From Adiantum capillus-veneris (taxonomy: Eukaryota > Streptophyta > Polypodiopsida > Polypodiales > Pteridaceae): a DNA stretch of 64,000 nt. Under the pieces are notes generated by a model. The model was not told the origin of the DNA and did not search any database. It saw only the letters and a list, made by a program, of their open reading frames with translations. The position numbers and the translations under genes are program-made. Below are positions 27,769 to 37,986 of this stretch, piece after piece (position 1 is the stretch's first letter; every line of letters begins with the position of its first letter). Location: contig CM043962.1 of assembly GCA_014529385.2 (NCBI GenBank), positions 41,587,098 to 41,651,097 of the forward strand. Reading direction: 5' to 3'.

Positions 27769-29240
27769 TCGATGTCACACGAGAGACCACCTGGTGGGGA
27801 ACAGCCATCTGGTTCTTCTTTTGGTTGGTTCACATCCAGGTGGGCTCCCACCAGGGGTGGACATCGCCTCCAGTGGACTCGAGTCTTGAGGCGGTGAGAC
27901 TAAGTAAAGAAATTAAGATTATTTGTGGCTAGTTAACCCTAAACCTTGAGTGTTATAGGTTTATTTTTGTTAATTGCAGGCATGGCTATCCTACACCTAC
28001 TCTACTCAAGTTCCTCCACCAGTGGTAGATCCAGACCTACAACGGGCTATCTCTTTATGGGACCAATACCTCTGTTCGATAGATGCATTGTTTGGCCGGT
28101 ACACTCCACAACAGCTTGCAACCTATAGTCTTTCTCCGCAGCCCACGCCATGGGGCAGTCAGGGAGGGACTCCTTACATCCAGAGCCTCGCACCTTGGAA
28201 CCTCAGTCTACGGCCCCTTCTTATCGTCCTACTCACCTTCCATCATAGGGTTCCACTCCCATGGCATCGCAGCGTCCCATGCCACTCCATTCCACTCTTG
28301 CTTCACCTGAGCATCGTCTATGCACTTCTTCTAGCGACGTGCGTCGACGCTCGTCTCAAGGCAGCGAGCGCCGAGAGAGATGGAGCAACGGGGGATCTCG
28401 TGGCTTCGCTTATTTTGGTAGTGGGGGGGGGGGAACGGATCAATCCCCTACTTCAAAGTGTGTCTCCCTTGACGTAGAGGATGAGGATATTGACGCAACT
28501 ATGCCAGATATGCATGGGCGCTACTATAGGGTAAAGTATAGCAGGGAGATGGACTTCGGTATAGCACAGGACATGGCATTCGATGCCATCTTCATATTCT
28601 TATACATTCAATGTGTAAGAATTGTTTTGTAAAGTTTAGAGACCAGCTACCCGATCATACACGCTACATTGAGGGCGGTGTGCTGCATGCTAGATTTCTA
28701 AATACCCCCGATTAGCGTTTTTCACAACAGTGGTTGGAGCGAGGGTTGGAGGGCTACATAAAAATATTTTTGAAAAACAAGGAGTCCAATGTACGACGTG
28801 CAATGGCCAACCAAGTTAGAGATTCAAACAGGAGCTATCGCGGTGGGAACATGACATATGCGGAGTGGGAGTGGGCAATGCAAGAAAAGAGCGATCAGGC
28901 TGCAAGGGGCTCATCCTACAGACAACAACGCGAAGCTCGAGATAGACAAACTCCCATGCTCTATGGCTCGGGAGGCAAAGCAACATGGAAGGAAAAATAT
29001 GTAAGATTGGTTAAATTACAACCTAAATCGGTGATTATAAAGATTGTAGTTGATGATTTGTTATTTTTATTGCTAACTTAAAAAAATAGCATTCTTAATC
29101 GACCAACCAGAGAGATGGTCAAGTTTTGGGAGCGGCATACAAAATTTGAAACTTGATGATGGTTGTTCGAGAACAACCACATCTCTCGCGAGGAATTTGA
29201 CGCAATGGTTGGATCACAACAAGCGGTAAGTTTAAACAAA
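27769..29240 (+). pseudogene. Possible plant transposase-type gene fragments (En/Spm-associated), split by introns
   Basis: A possible first exon before 27897 ends at a GT donor (GAGGCG|GTGAG). The acceptor TTAATTGCAG at about 27979 gives a phase-0 continuation AWLSYTYSTQVPPPVVDPDL, then RAISLWDQYL. Further frames at 28261-28632 include RYYRVKYSREMDFGIAQDM, and 28734-29050 includes FLKNKESNVRRAM, SYRGGNMTYAEWEWAMQEKS and SGGKATWKEKY. The latter resembles the conserved block of Transposase_24/PTTA-type plant proteins (N-rich basic segment, then GGS/N-x-T/S-aromatic, then a K/R-rich end). The resemblance is by eye only. Stops and a poly-G run break the frames. It could equally be an unrelated low-conservation host gene. 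Confidence 0.35.
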
Positions 29241-29570
29241 TAATTTTATATCAATTGTTTTGAGCTATTGATATTTGTTTAATTTGGTAAATAGGTTTAT
29301 GTAAATTGAAGGTGACCAAACATACATGCCAGTGTGAACGACGATGATGAGGAGAAGGATTAGATAGAAAAATATTTGTCCAAACTTTCATAAAGTCCCA
29401 ATGTGGCACAATATGTATATACAACTATTTTTCTTTTATTTGTTACTTTTTTAAACATTTGATCCTCTGCACAATAAATTGTCAAGGTAAAGTAAATTCA
29501 ATTTCAATTTTTTGTTTTTTCTATATACTCTTTCAAAAAAAATTGATGTTTTATATGTTTTATGCAAGTA

Positions 29571-29622
29571 AAAAATAAAGGTGCTCATAAATTGGGTGGC
29601 CCAAATGAGCACCTTTATTTTT
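29571..29622. repeat. Short hairpin, 23-bp arms
   Basis: AAAAATAAAGGTGCTCAT at 29571 pairs with ATGAGCACCTTTATTTTT at 29605, with a three-base bulge and a TTGGG-TGG-CCCAA tip. It immediately precedes a second, longer hairpin. Confidence 0.85.
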
Positions 29623-29628
29623 GAATAG

Positions 29629-29755
29629 GCGTTTAACGATAATATACGCGGTAATAACAGCAGCGATGCACGCAATAATAGTCATGGATATATATCCGTG
29701 ACTATTACTGTGTATATTGCTGTTTAACCACTACCACGCATTTTGCCGTTGCTAT
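29629..29755. mobile_element. MITE-like imperfect palindrome rich in TAATA/ATTAC words
   Basis: The centre GGATATATATCC lies at 29686-29697. AATAGTCATGGATA pairs with TATCCGTGACTATT with one mismatch. Outward, AACAGCAGCGATGCACGCA pairs with TGTGTATATTGCTGTT, and CGTTTAACGATAATATACG pairs imperfectly with CGCATTTTGCCG. Arms are about 60 bases with many mismatches. Confidence 0.6.
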
Positions 29756-29839
29756 TACGGCATACACAATAATTTCTCTTTCTATTTTTCTTTGTTTTTT
29801 CGCGACAATGCTAACGGTTGTGGAATGCTCCTCTTATAG

Positions 29840-29990
29840 TGATGCACTTGAAGAAACACTTTGAAAAGGCTTTGTATAAAAGAGAGTGCTTCCAAAAACT
29901 TTCACCAACGTTCATCTCTTTCAAGAAGCACTCTATTGCAAAAAGCGTTAGCAAAATTCTTGTAATCCAAAGTGCTTTCGAGTGAAAGGA
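29840..29990. repeat. Second copy of the GTGCTTTC-type degenerate array
   Basis: GTGCACTTGAAG-like, GAGAGTGCTTCC, GAAGCACTC and AAAGTGCTTTCGAG recur about every 25-35 bases, in both orientations, as at 7640-8100. Confidence 0.5.
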
Positions 29991-31580
29991 TTTTTGGGAG
30001 GTACCCTGTAGGAAATGCAAAGATGATCTCTGATCCCCTTGTGTTGTTGTTGCTCCTCATGACTCATTAAAATTCCCCATTCTCTTTGGTTATGTCACAA
30101 TTGAATTAAATTTGTACCCCTTCTTTCCCGTTTCTTTTTGAATGCACACAAGAGCACTTCCCCAATTGCAATCACATTCTTAGTGTGCAATACATGTAGT
30201 CACTTGGGTCTACTCAATGAGGGCCAATTGCCTTCTGCAAGCATGAGGAAAATGTACCCGACATAGAGTACTACATGCTTGTAGGGCTAATCTTTTTGGA
30301 GAGGCCGAGACAAAGGGCTTGCCAAGTCTTTCATGTCCTTTGCAACAATGTAACACTAGGACGGTTAGCTTTGACCCAAGGGCAAAACTCTGCCATCTTT
30401 CAATTGCACTCGGGAATTGGCTACAATCTGCTCCAAGAACTCTAGCAACCTTAGACATTCTAAGAGATTCATGTGCTCCATTGTCTATCTAGTCATTCAC
30501 CATGAAGCACAACTAGAAGAATAGACTTCTTGAAATAGAGTTCACTAATCTGTTATCTTGGTATTTTCACTTGTGAAACTGTCCTCAAAATGTTTGCCAT
30601 AATGTTTTTAGCTCACTTTAATGCTTTACGATGCAATTTCTTACATTTAGGATGTTGTAAGAGTTCCCTCAAAACGAGCTTTTGTCTGTCCATGTCGATG
30701 CCGACTGTTTGTTGAAGCCACCAATTTGTTATATTTTTTCATATCCACTTCTTCCATCTTTCATCAGCATGATGGTTGTGGTTCAAACTGGTTTCTCTTC
30801 TTTGAGCACTCATGATGCTCCCTCTATGTTGCAGCCCAATACTCTCTGGTTGCTCAAGATATACTTTAACTAGATTATAAAGTGAGTACTTCATGGGGAA
30901 GATGAGAAAAGCTTTAGTTAGCTTCACAAAAGTAATACAAAAAGTTGGTAGGAGAACACTAGCGTAAAGGGCCAATATAAGGCCACTTAAAACATGGGGG
31001 CCAATAGAGGGACATTCAATTCGAATATCTTAATTATTTGATAGGATTGACAACTTTCAACGAAATTGATAGAAAAAGATAGGTCATCTCAAGCTGTTGC
31101 CATTCCCAATGCCATCCCAATCATAATTCCCATATGTTTTGGTAATATTTTCCAACTACTTTTAAGGTGTCCTTGTTTTGGACCCCGGTCTGTTATTGGC
31201 TTCTTTAACCTACATGAAAATGTGTTAGGTTACTAAAATGTCTAATCATAGAACTAGTCTTAATTTGCAGCTTTGAATGATATGATGATATTGTGAGTGT
31301 TTGGTCTGGACACATGTACATGTACTTGTGTGAACTGAATGGGATTCTTCTTGAAAATATAGAGTACAACTTTTACATTCTTGTATTCCCACTTGGACTC
31401 TTGCATTTGGGTTAGCTGTAAGTCAAAGAGTACTAGGAATCGATTGAGTTTTTTTAAAATGTGAACATTTTTGCTAAGGCAATATAGAAAACACAAGGCC
31501 AAGAGTTATCTTGGCTTTTTCACAGGTTTAATTTATTATTGTCGCAGTCTCATTAAAATCTGCTTATGTTGTTTTGTTCT
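29991..31580. other. Unique sequence, no gene recognised
   Basis: The longest frame is an 82-codon minus-strand ORF at 30210-30458 (ADCSQFPSAIERWQSFALG). It has no family I recognise, no neighbours and no promoter cue. I leave it uncalled. Confidence 0.45.
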
Positions 31581-31700
31581 AAGGGACAGCCTTGAATTTT
31601 AGCCTTTCAAAAGGGCATGGAAGACCTGTGTATTTCTCCCAAGGGAGAACTTCAAATTTTAGCCTTTCAAACATGCATTGAAGCCTGAAGGTCTATTTCC
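31581..31700. repeat. Two-copy 60-bp tandem duplication
   Basis: AAGGGACAGCCTTGAATTTT and AAGGGAGAACTTCAAATTTT start adjacent copies about 60 bp apart, both continuing TAGCCTTTCAAA and then a GCAT(G/T)GAAG(A/C)CTG segment. Confidence 0.75.
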
Positions 31701-31959
31701 TTTGAACATGACCATGTTTACTTTTGAGTGCTGCCTAGATCAGAACAAGAAATTAGTCATTGTGCGGGAAAAACACGCTCTCATGCATGAAAGTAGAGGT
31801 TCAGATGGCGACATTATTATTGATTTGTCAACGAGCGAGCGAGAGAGAGAGAGAGAGGGAGAGAGGGAGCAATCCAGATCAATGCGACGTAAATTAGTTG
31901 GGCACTGCACCGCCGATAATGTGGTTTTCATGCAGCCATACAAGTCAATCGTGTAGGGT

Positions 31960-31980
31960 ATTGATTGGCGCGTATTTAAG
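31960..31980 (+). promoter_or_regulatory. Core promoter of the dirigent gene (TATA box, inverted CCAAT)
   Basis: TATTTAA at 31973-31979 lies about 110 bases before the dirigent ATG, with ATTGATTGG (inverted CCAAT) just upstream at 31959-31967. Spacing suits a transcription start near 32005 and a leader of about 85 bases. A (GA)n patch at 31836-31870 lies further upstream. Prediction only. Confidence 0.5.
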
Positions 31981-32089
31981 GAGATGCACAATATGACAAT
32001 ATGCCAGAGTGAGCTGCTTATAGGTAGTGCGCATTCTTCGGATATAATCGCCTGCAGTTGTACGAGTTAGCGGCCGTAGTACGAGCACC

Positions 32090-32713
32090 ATGGGCTCTGA
32101 GCGACGTGTCCCGACTGTCGTAACTGTACTAGGGAATATGTGCATGATGATGCTAATATTGCGCCCATATTACAACTGTGGTGCAGCAGCAGCTGATGCA
32201 GCACATCGGAACTGCAGCAGGCAGAGCGGGAGGGCGACGGCGTCTCTTTGCGGGCCCAGCGCCTTCACCTTCTACCTGCACAACACCGTCTACAATCCCG
32301 CCGTCGACAACAAGGACTACTTCGACTCTGTCTATGGGCTGTCGCCCAACGTGACGTGGCCCAATCCCTACTCCTTCGGCACCACATCCACCTTCGAAGA
32401 CCCCATCACGGAGGGCGTCGCCAACACCTCGCAGCAGATCGGCGTGGCTCAGGGCCTCTGGCAGCTGGACAGCAAAGTGGGATACACGCTCTTCTACATC
32501 TTCACTGCCAACATCACGCAGGGCGACTACACGGGCACTCTCTCCATCTTGGGCCAAATCCGCGAGGCCGACCCCGTCCGATACATCACCGTTGTCGGCG
32601 GCACCGGCCACTTCTTGGGCGCCCGCGGCCTCGCCACTAACCGCCTCTTCATGATCGACCATATTGCCCCTGCCTCATGGACCCTATCCTTCGACCTCGA
32701 CCTCTACTATTGA
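32090..32713 (+). CDS. Dirigent-family protein, secreted, intronless
   Basis: 207 residues from ATG to TGA without a break. Residues 1-35 are a basic then hydrophobic leader (VVTVLG, MMMLIL), a likely secretion signal. Residues 58-207 form the dirigent domain: FTFYLHNTVYN near its start, TSQQIGVAQGLWQLDSK (113-129), GYTLFYIFTANIT (131-143), YTGTLSILGQ (147-156), YITVVGGTGHFLGARGLA (165-182), and the C-terminal DLDLYY. These proteins fold as an eight-strand barrel and steer stereoselective coupling of phenoxy radicals (lignans) or related reactions in the apoplast. Potential N-glycosylation sites: NVT 87, NTS 112, NIT 141. The coding region is much richer in G+C than its flanks. The start is the only in-frame ATG before the domain. 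It is the only intact host gene supported here. The substrate cannot be inferred. Confidence 0.93.
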   Translation: MGSERRVPTVVTVLGNMCMMMLILRPYYNCGAAAADAAHRNCSRQSGRATASLCGPSAFTFYLHNTVYNPAVDNKDYFDSVYGLSPNVTWPNPYSFGTTSTFEDPITEGVANTSQQIGVAQGLWQLDSKVGYTLFYIFTANITQGDYTGTLSILGQIREADPVRYITVVGGTGHFLGARGLATNRLFMIDHIAPASWTLSFDLDLYY

Positions 32714-32777
32714 GCTTTTAGCCTACCTATCGCCCACAAATTTTCCATTTCCTAGCCACCGCACACTATGAAGAACA

Positions 32778-32790
32778 ACAATAAAACTCA
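32778..32790 (+). terminator. Likely polyadenylation signal of the dirigent gene
   Basis: AATAAA at about 32780-32785, some 70 bases after the stop codon, is followed by TGTAATCTCC and a T-rich run. Confidence 0.45.
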
Positions 32791-33479
32791 TGTAATCTCC
32801 TTTTAATCAACATTTTTTATTTTATTTTACTCAAGATAGGATAACGTCATAAATTGGCCAACTTGCCTTTAGTTTTTGGCCTCCCAAAGGGCTTCGGCAT
32901 TTCTTTGTTTGAATATGTGTGTATGTAGTACATAGTGTGTTTAGATTGTTGACAAACTAATGTGCATTTTTATCTATTTGCGAAAATGTTTATGTGCATG
33001 TGTGTGTGTGCGCGCGTGCAAGAGAAGAGAATGATAGAGCACTCACATACGACCTATTTGAGCAAGAAGCATTTGAAGAAATGTCGCCAAACCTACAAAT
33101 ACACACACACACACACACTCTCTCTCTCTCTCTCTATGTTACCCACACACACACAAAAGTGAAGAAACCTACTACTAATCTTGAAAAGAACCTCACCTTG
33201 TTGATGGCGGGAGCGTGTGAGTGGAGATCTCAACTCCGGCAAGCCCTACAACACCAAAATTTGCAGCAAGTGAGGAGGAAAAGAACAAGGGAGGAGATGA
33301 AAAATGAGACCAAAATGCACAGAAAGAACCCACGGGTTTTGTTTTTCTAGGTTTTGTCGATACAAGGTTTGGTAGAAGTAACAAAACACGCACCCAAATA
33401 GGCATCAGAATTGCATCCAAATAGCCATCGAAATACGCGTTGAAATAGCCATCGAGAATTCAAAATTTGATTTTTTCAA
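32790..33479. other. Unique sequence with (CA)n(CT)n microsatellite, no gene recognised
   Basis: (AC)n then (TC)n runs from about 33098 to 33135, with a further (AC)n to 33155. CAAATAGCCATC / AAATAGGCATC words repeat near 33398-33450. Frames have no recognisable motif. Confidence 0.5.
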
Positions 33480-34508
33480 AAATTGGTTCTCCCTTCAGAA
33501 TTACCTACACATATATCAGCGCCTGCCATTGGCGTCGATATTTAAATGATCCCGTAGCGAGTCCTCAAGTCCAAACTTACATAGCAATGTCTCTATATAG
33601 TTTGTTTGGCACAAGGCGATACCATCATCACACTGCTTAAACTGTATGCCCAAGTAATGATGCAACATCCCAAATCTTTCATCTTGAAAGTAGCATTTAG
33701 ATCATCCTTAAATTCAACAATATGTGTCTCATTCGTACCAATGATCATCAAATCATCCACATATAGAACAACAATGAGAAGTACATCACTCTTACGTCTT
33801 ACATATAAAGTGCTTTCTATTGGACTATTACAAAAACCTTGTTTGACCAAATGAGTCTCAGCGTTCTCATACAAAGCACGAGGAGATTGCTTCAACCCAT
33901 ATATATCTTTCTTACATTTGCACATTGTATCCTCTTGTCCTTTCTTGACAAAACCATGAGGCTACGTTACATTAGCTTCCTCAAATATGTCACCATTCAA
34001 GAAAGCAATAACAATGTTTGATAGAGATTGTACATCCCATCTAAAATGAGCTACCGATACACATTGAAAATGCACAGTATTATACAAAAAGTGGGAGCAA
34101 AAGTCTCTTCATAATCCATGCCTCTTTGTTGTGCATAACCCTTTGCATCAAGTCAAGCCTTATAGCTAGCAATCAATATCACCATTTGGCTTGCGCTTAA
34201 TTGTAAACCCACTTCGTACCAATGGCGTTTTTGCCAATAGGAAAATCACGTAAAGTCCATGTGTCATTTTTTATAAGCGCATCTGAATATTTTGATTGCA
34301 TGGCAGCCATCCAATTTTTTGAATTATGTGCTTAATCAAAAGACAGAGGTTCCTCTACATCATGAAAGGTAGAAACAGCCAAAGCGTAACAATTTGATGC
34401 ATAAGATGCATGGAGAGAACCTGAATGAGTATGACTAGACAAAGATGCATCCAATTTACTGTCATGCAAAGTATGCACCAACCATTTTGGCATACCTCTA
34501 GCCCCATC
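33480..34508 (-). pseudogene. Reverse-transcriptase part of copia A (3' half), truncated and split
   Basis: On the minus strand, from 34508 down: HTLHDSKLDASLSSHTHSGS, NWMAAMQ, then KNAIGTKWVY, YKARLDAKGYAQQRGMDYEE, TFAPTF, IVIAFLNGD, KDIYGLKQSPRALY, YVDDLMIIGTNETH and FKMKDLG. This is the RVT_2 polymerase of Ty1/copia elements, with the catalytic YVDD present. Frame changes and stops occur (for example around 33970-34330). Homology stops near 33480, so RNase H and the 3' LTR are missing. The 5' half of the same element resumes at 55919-59056 on the other side of element B. Confidence 0.85.
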
Positions 34509-34685
34509 TGTCAGGACAAGGGTCCTAGAGGGCAAGGCCCAACCTAGGGGGTCAGGGACCTAGGCTAAGGGCTTGGACTGGACCAGTGCGGACTGGGGAT
34601 CCGCTTAGGGCAAGAGCTAGGAGCTAGGCCTATATAAGAGACGGTAGGGAGAAGGATCCTATGTTCAGTTACCCTAGGTCTTATA
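34509..34685 (+). repeat. 5' LTR of element B
   Basis: 177 bp, TGTCAGGACAAG to GTCTTATA, TATA box at 34631-34638. It pairs with 55743-55918. Confidence 0.85.
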
Positions 34686-34773
34686 TTGGTATCAGAGCTC
34701 AAGGGGAGGGAGGAGCTATGGAGGAGGAGGAAGCCTTGCGGAGCAGGAGGAAGCCTTGCACGCTTGGTTGCAT

Positions 34774-34828
<55 letters not shown>

Positions 34829-34833
<5 letters not shown>

Positions 34834-35588
34834 AGTATGGAGCCTGATTCACCCTTGTAATTTCTTGTGGTAAAATCGCACATTTGTAAGGCCCCCATTA
34901 TGAGGAGAAGCCATCGTGCGTGAAGGAAAATCACTCGTCGGAAACCAAAATTTTCACGGCAAAAAATCAGGGGCAACTTTAGGGGCCTCGGGGGCGGAAG
35001 CCCCCAAGAATTTTTTTCCCTCGCCGGAATATTATGGCCGGCTGGCGGCCGGAAAGTGGTCGGAAAACAACCGTCGGTTGGCCGGTGGCCGATAGTCAAT
35101 GGCCGGTGGTCGGAAGTCAATGGCCGGTGGCCGGTGGCCGAATTCAAGAGTGGACTTGTCTTCTTAAGGGCGGCCACACATGGGCGGATTGGAGGGTCCG
35201 ATTTGGACTTATCTACACAAGGGCGGCTACACATGGCTACCTCTCATGAGAGAGGGCAGCCCTTTTGGCCTATAAAAGGAGGCCATTTCTACACACATTT
35301 CATAGTGTGAAGTTGATGCAACAAGGTGAGTGTGAGGTGGTGAGAGTGAAGCAAGGCGGGAGCTCCATTAAGGGTATAATCCCTTTGTAAACTACTTCTT
35401 CTTTTGAAGTACTAAAGCCATTGAGTGGTTGCTTTCCCGTGGACGTAGCCCACATTGGGTGAACCACGTATATCGTGTGTACTCTCTCTCTCTCTCTCTC
35501 TACTCTATAATCTCGTGTATGTAAATCTGTCTCTCTCCATTAAGTAATCTACTCAATTATCTATTTAGCTACGTCTTATTTCCTAACA
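34829..35588 (+). repeat. 5' LTR of copia C
   Basis: It begins at the (CT)n border with CATTAAGTATGG (the other copy has TGTTAAGTATGG) and ends CCTAACA. TATA box TATAAAAGG at 35271. It contains one more 21-bp GGCCGGTGG-type unit than the 3' LTR, and an extra G-rich segment near 34980-35015. The primer site is at 35591-35602. Confidence 0.87.
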
Positions 35589-35661
35589 ACTGGTATCAGA
35601 ACAAGGTTTGCTCGTAGCTAAATTATCTCAAGGAAAGGATTCCTTGAATTGAGTGGGAGTT

Positions 35662-36486
35662 ATGGTGGAGGAATGGAAGCTCAAGATTGAGAAGTTCAAC
35701 GGCAAAAACTACCAACATTGGAAGATGCAGATTGAAAACTATCTCTACCAGAAGGACCTCTATTTGCCACTAGGCGGTCTTGCAAAGAAGCCCGCAACAA
35801 TGACAGATGAAGCATGGATTGTCCTTGATCGAAAGGCATTGGGAACAATCCGGTTAAGCTTGGCGTCAACGGTGGCCTTCAATGTTTCGGAGATGAAGAC
35901 CACGGAGGACTTGATGAAGTCACTTGACGACTTCTACGAGAAACCATCGGCATCCAATAAGGTATTTCTTATGAAGCGCTTGTTCAATCTAAAGATGACA
36001 GAGAATGGTTCAGTTGCAGAACACCTAAATGACTTTAACACAAACATAAGTCAACTTCGATCGGTGAAAATCAGTTTCGATGACGAAGTACGAGCTCTCC
36101 TTATACTATCATCTCTACCGGATAGTTGGGATCACAACCTTGTGATGGCTGTAAGTAATTCTATCTCTGGTACAAATACTCTTAAGTTTGATGATGTTGT
36201 GGGTGTTCTCCTAAGCGAGGAAATACGAAGGAGAAGCACATGAGAATCATCAAGTGCTGCATTATCAGTGGAAAAAAGAGGAAGGCCTAAGGAGAGGTTT
36301 AAAAGCCAAAAGGGTCGTGATTGCTCAAGACGGAGCGAGTCACGCACAAAGTCAGTTCTTCAATGTTGGAACTGCGACAAGAAGGGCCACGTCAAGAAGG
36401 ATTGTTGGTTCAAGAAGAAGAAGGAGACTGAGTCTCAAGACAACAAGCCAACATCGGAGGCCAATGTGGCAGGTAAAGTAGAGTAA
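35662..36486 (+). pseudogene. gag of copia C (capsid plus zinc knuckle), two in-frame stops
   Basis: An ATG at 35662 opens VEEWKLKIEKFNGKNYQHWK, then WIVLDRKALGTIRLSLA, LNDFNTNISQL and LLILSSLPDSWD, the copia gag (UBN2-type) capsid that packages element RNA. TGA at 36241-36243 interrupts the frame. The same frame then continues to a second stop, TAA at 36484-36486, and includes CWNCDKKGHVKKDC (CX2CX4HX4C), the nucleic-acid-binding knuckle. Apart from these two point stops the frame is clean, which points to recent decay. An upstream GTG in frame is less likely as the start. Confidence 0.85.
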
Positions 36487-36604
36487 GATGCTCTAATTCT
36501 CTCATTAGACAATGTGTCTAATTCCTGGATAGTAGATTCCGGGGATTCATTCCATGCGACACCACACAAGCAACATTTCCAAGACTACACCAAAGGTAAT
36601 TTTG
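36487..36604 (+). pseudogene. Protease start of copia C, cut by gypsy D
   Basis: Continuing in the gag frame: NSWIVDSGDSFHATPHKQHF, the copia aspartic-protease active site (D-S-G), then QDYTKGNF. At 36604 the sequence passes into the LTR of gypsy D. The rest of the domain resumes at 47796 with YVYLGDDEACEIVGKG. Confidence 0.85.
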
Positions 36605-36905
36605 TGTTAACCTTCACGGCTCACGGACACCCCATCACCTACGACGGACATGTATTATGTATTTGGTAGAGTCAGGTACCGGGCTTGTCGGACCAATAGG
36701 AAAAGGGTAAGAGTGATCGCCGATGAGAGGCGCACTCTAACTGGGACATTCAAGGGATTAGTTGGCTAAGCATGGGCGCCCAAGTGTGAATGGGGTGAGC
36801 TCATATAAAAGCCAACTAAACCTAAAATTCACTCATTCTCTCATTTGTGCAATAGAAGAGTGCTCTTGCTCCATCTCCATCTCCATCTTCTTCTTCTTCA
36901 CCTCC

Positions 36906-36966
<61 letters not shown>

Positions 36967-37217
36967 GGAGAGTGTGTGTGCGATCGAGCATTACGAAGGC
37001 ACGTTGACGGCGAAGCGGTTGAGCACGGCACGACTGCAGCTTCTTCTTCATCGCGGCGAGGAATCCACCACGAAGGCGAGCGTAGAGCGGTGAGTGACAC
37101 ACCCTTTGCTCTCTTGAGCTTGCTAGTTTAGGCTTGTTGTGTGCTTGGAGCCATTTGTGGCTCGCACACGGTGTATCGGCAAGTCCTTTGCTTCGACAGT
37201 GCGGCAAGGAGCGCACA
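36605..37217 (+). repeat. 5' LTR of gypsy D
   Basis: 613 bp. TATA box TATAAAAG at 36804-36811. Includes (GT)n(GA)n at about 36907-36966, longer than in the 3' copy. The primer-binding site begins at 37222 (TGGTGCCACTGCCGGGG). Confidence 0.93.
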
Positions 37218-37986
37218 TTTTTGGTGCCACTGCCGGGGAAATGCCCTACACTAAGCTCAGTTAAGCACTTTACGCTTTCTTGTGATGCAATTTCAATTGA
37301 AGGATTTGTGAAGAAGGAAGGTGTGTGGTTGTGTGGAGAAGATTTTTGTTACACTGTACTGTCTTTTTTGTTTTCTGTAAAGAAGGAGTTACAATTTTTT
37401 TGCAATGTATTGTTAGAATTAAGGTATTAGTTATGGAATGTTAGTTCTGTAAGGTTCAATGTTAGTTCTGTAAGGTTAGTTTTATAGATCTGTTAGCTAT
37501 TGTAGTACTGTGTAAACAGTGTTAGAGTGTGTGTGGCAGTATCTCTATTAGCTGTAAGTAGATAAGTTAGGTGTAGGTTAAGTGTGTGTGTGCGCGTGCG
37601 CGCGCCGCGGCCGCGGCGACTTATAAAAAAAAAAAAAAATATTTTTTAAAAAGAAGGATCGGGCTGGGCATCATTCCCCAAGCTCAAGCCCAAACCCAGA
37701 CCTCAGTCCTCAGTTTTAAAATATAGTTTATACACCTTTTTATATTTAAAAACTATTTTTAGGATTTCGAGGGCTTCACGTAGTCGAATAGAGAGTTGTA
37801 AAGCACGGCACGTTCCTTTAGCCAAAACGCTCGTCTTGAGCTATTACACGCCATATTTTGTGGCTCGGTTACAAAAAATAACCAAAAATAACAAAAAGCT
37901 TGGGTTATAAACAACTATAAAAAAAAAAAAACTAAGTGAGCGGCCTTCACGGGCACTCACCAGCGCGCTTAGAGTGTGGAAGTCAT
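37218..37986 (+). other. Untranslated leader of gypsy D
   Basis: About 770 bases between primer site and gag ATG without an open frame. They hold a GT/GC alternating tract followed by CCGCGGCCGCGG at 37581-37618 and an A-run at 37627. Such long leaders usually carry dimerisation and packaging signals; none could be assigned. Confidence 0.7.

Noticed and set aside
30210-30458. 82-codon minus-strand frame (ADCSQFPSAIERWQSFALG)
   Set aside because: No recognised domain, no promoter or neighbour, and a length expected by chance in this composition.
32153-32662. 169-codon frame antisense to the dirigent gene, and a 130-codon frame in another phase
   Set aside because: Shadows of the G+C-rich dirigent coding region; the sense frame has the recognisable domain.
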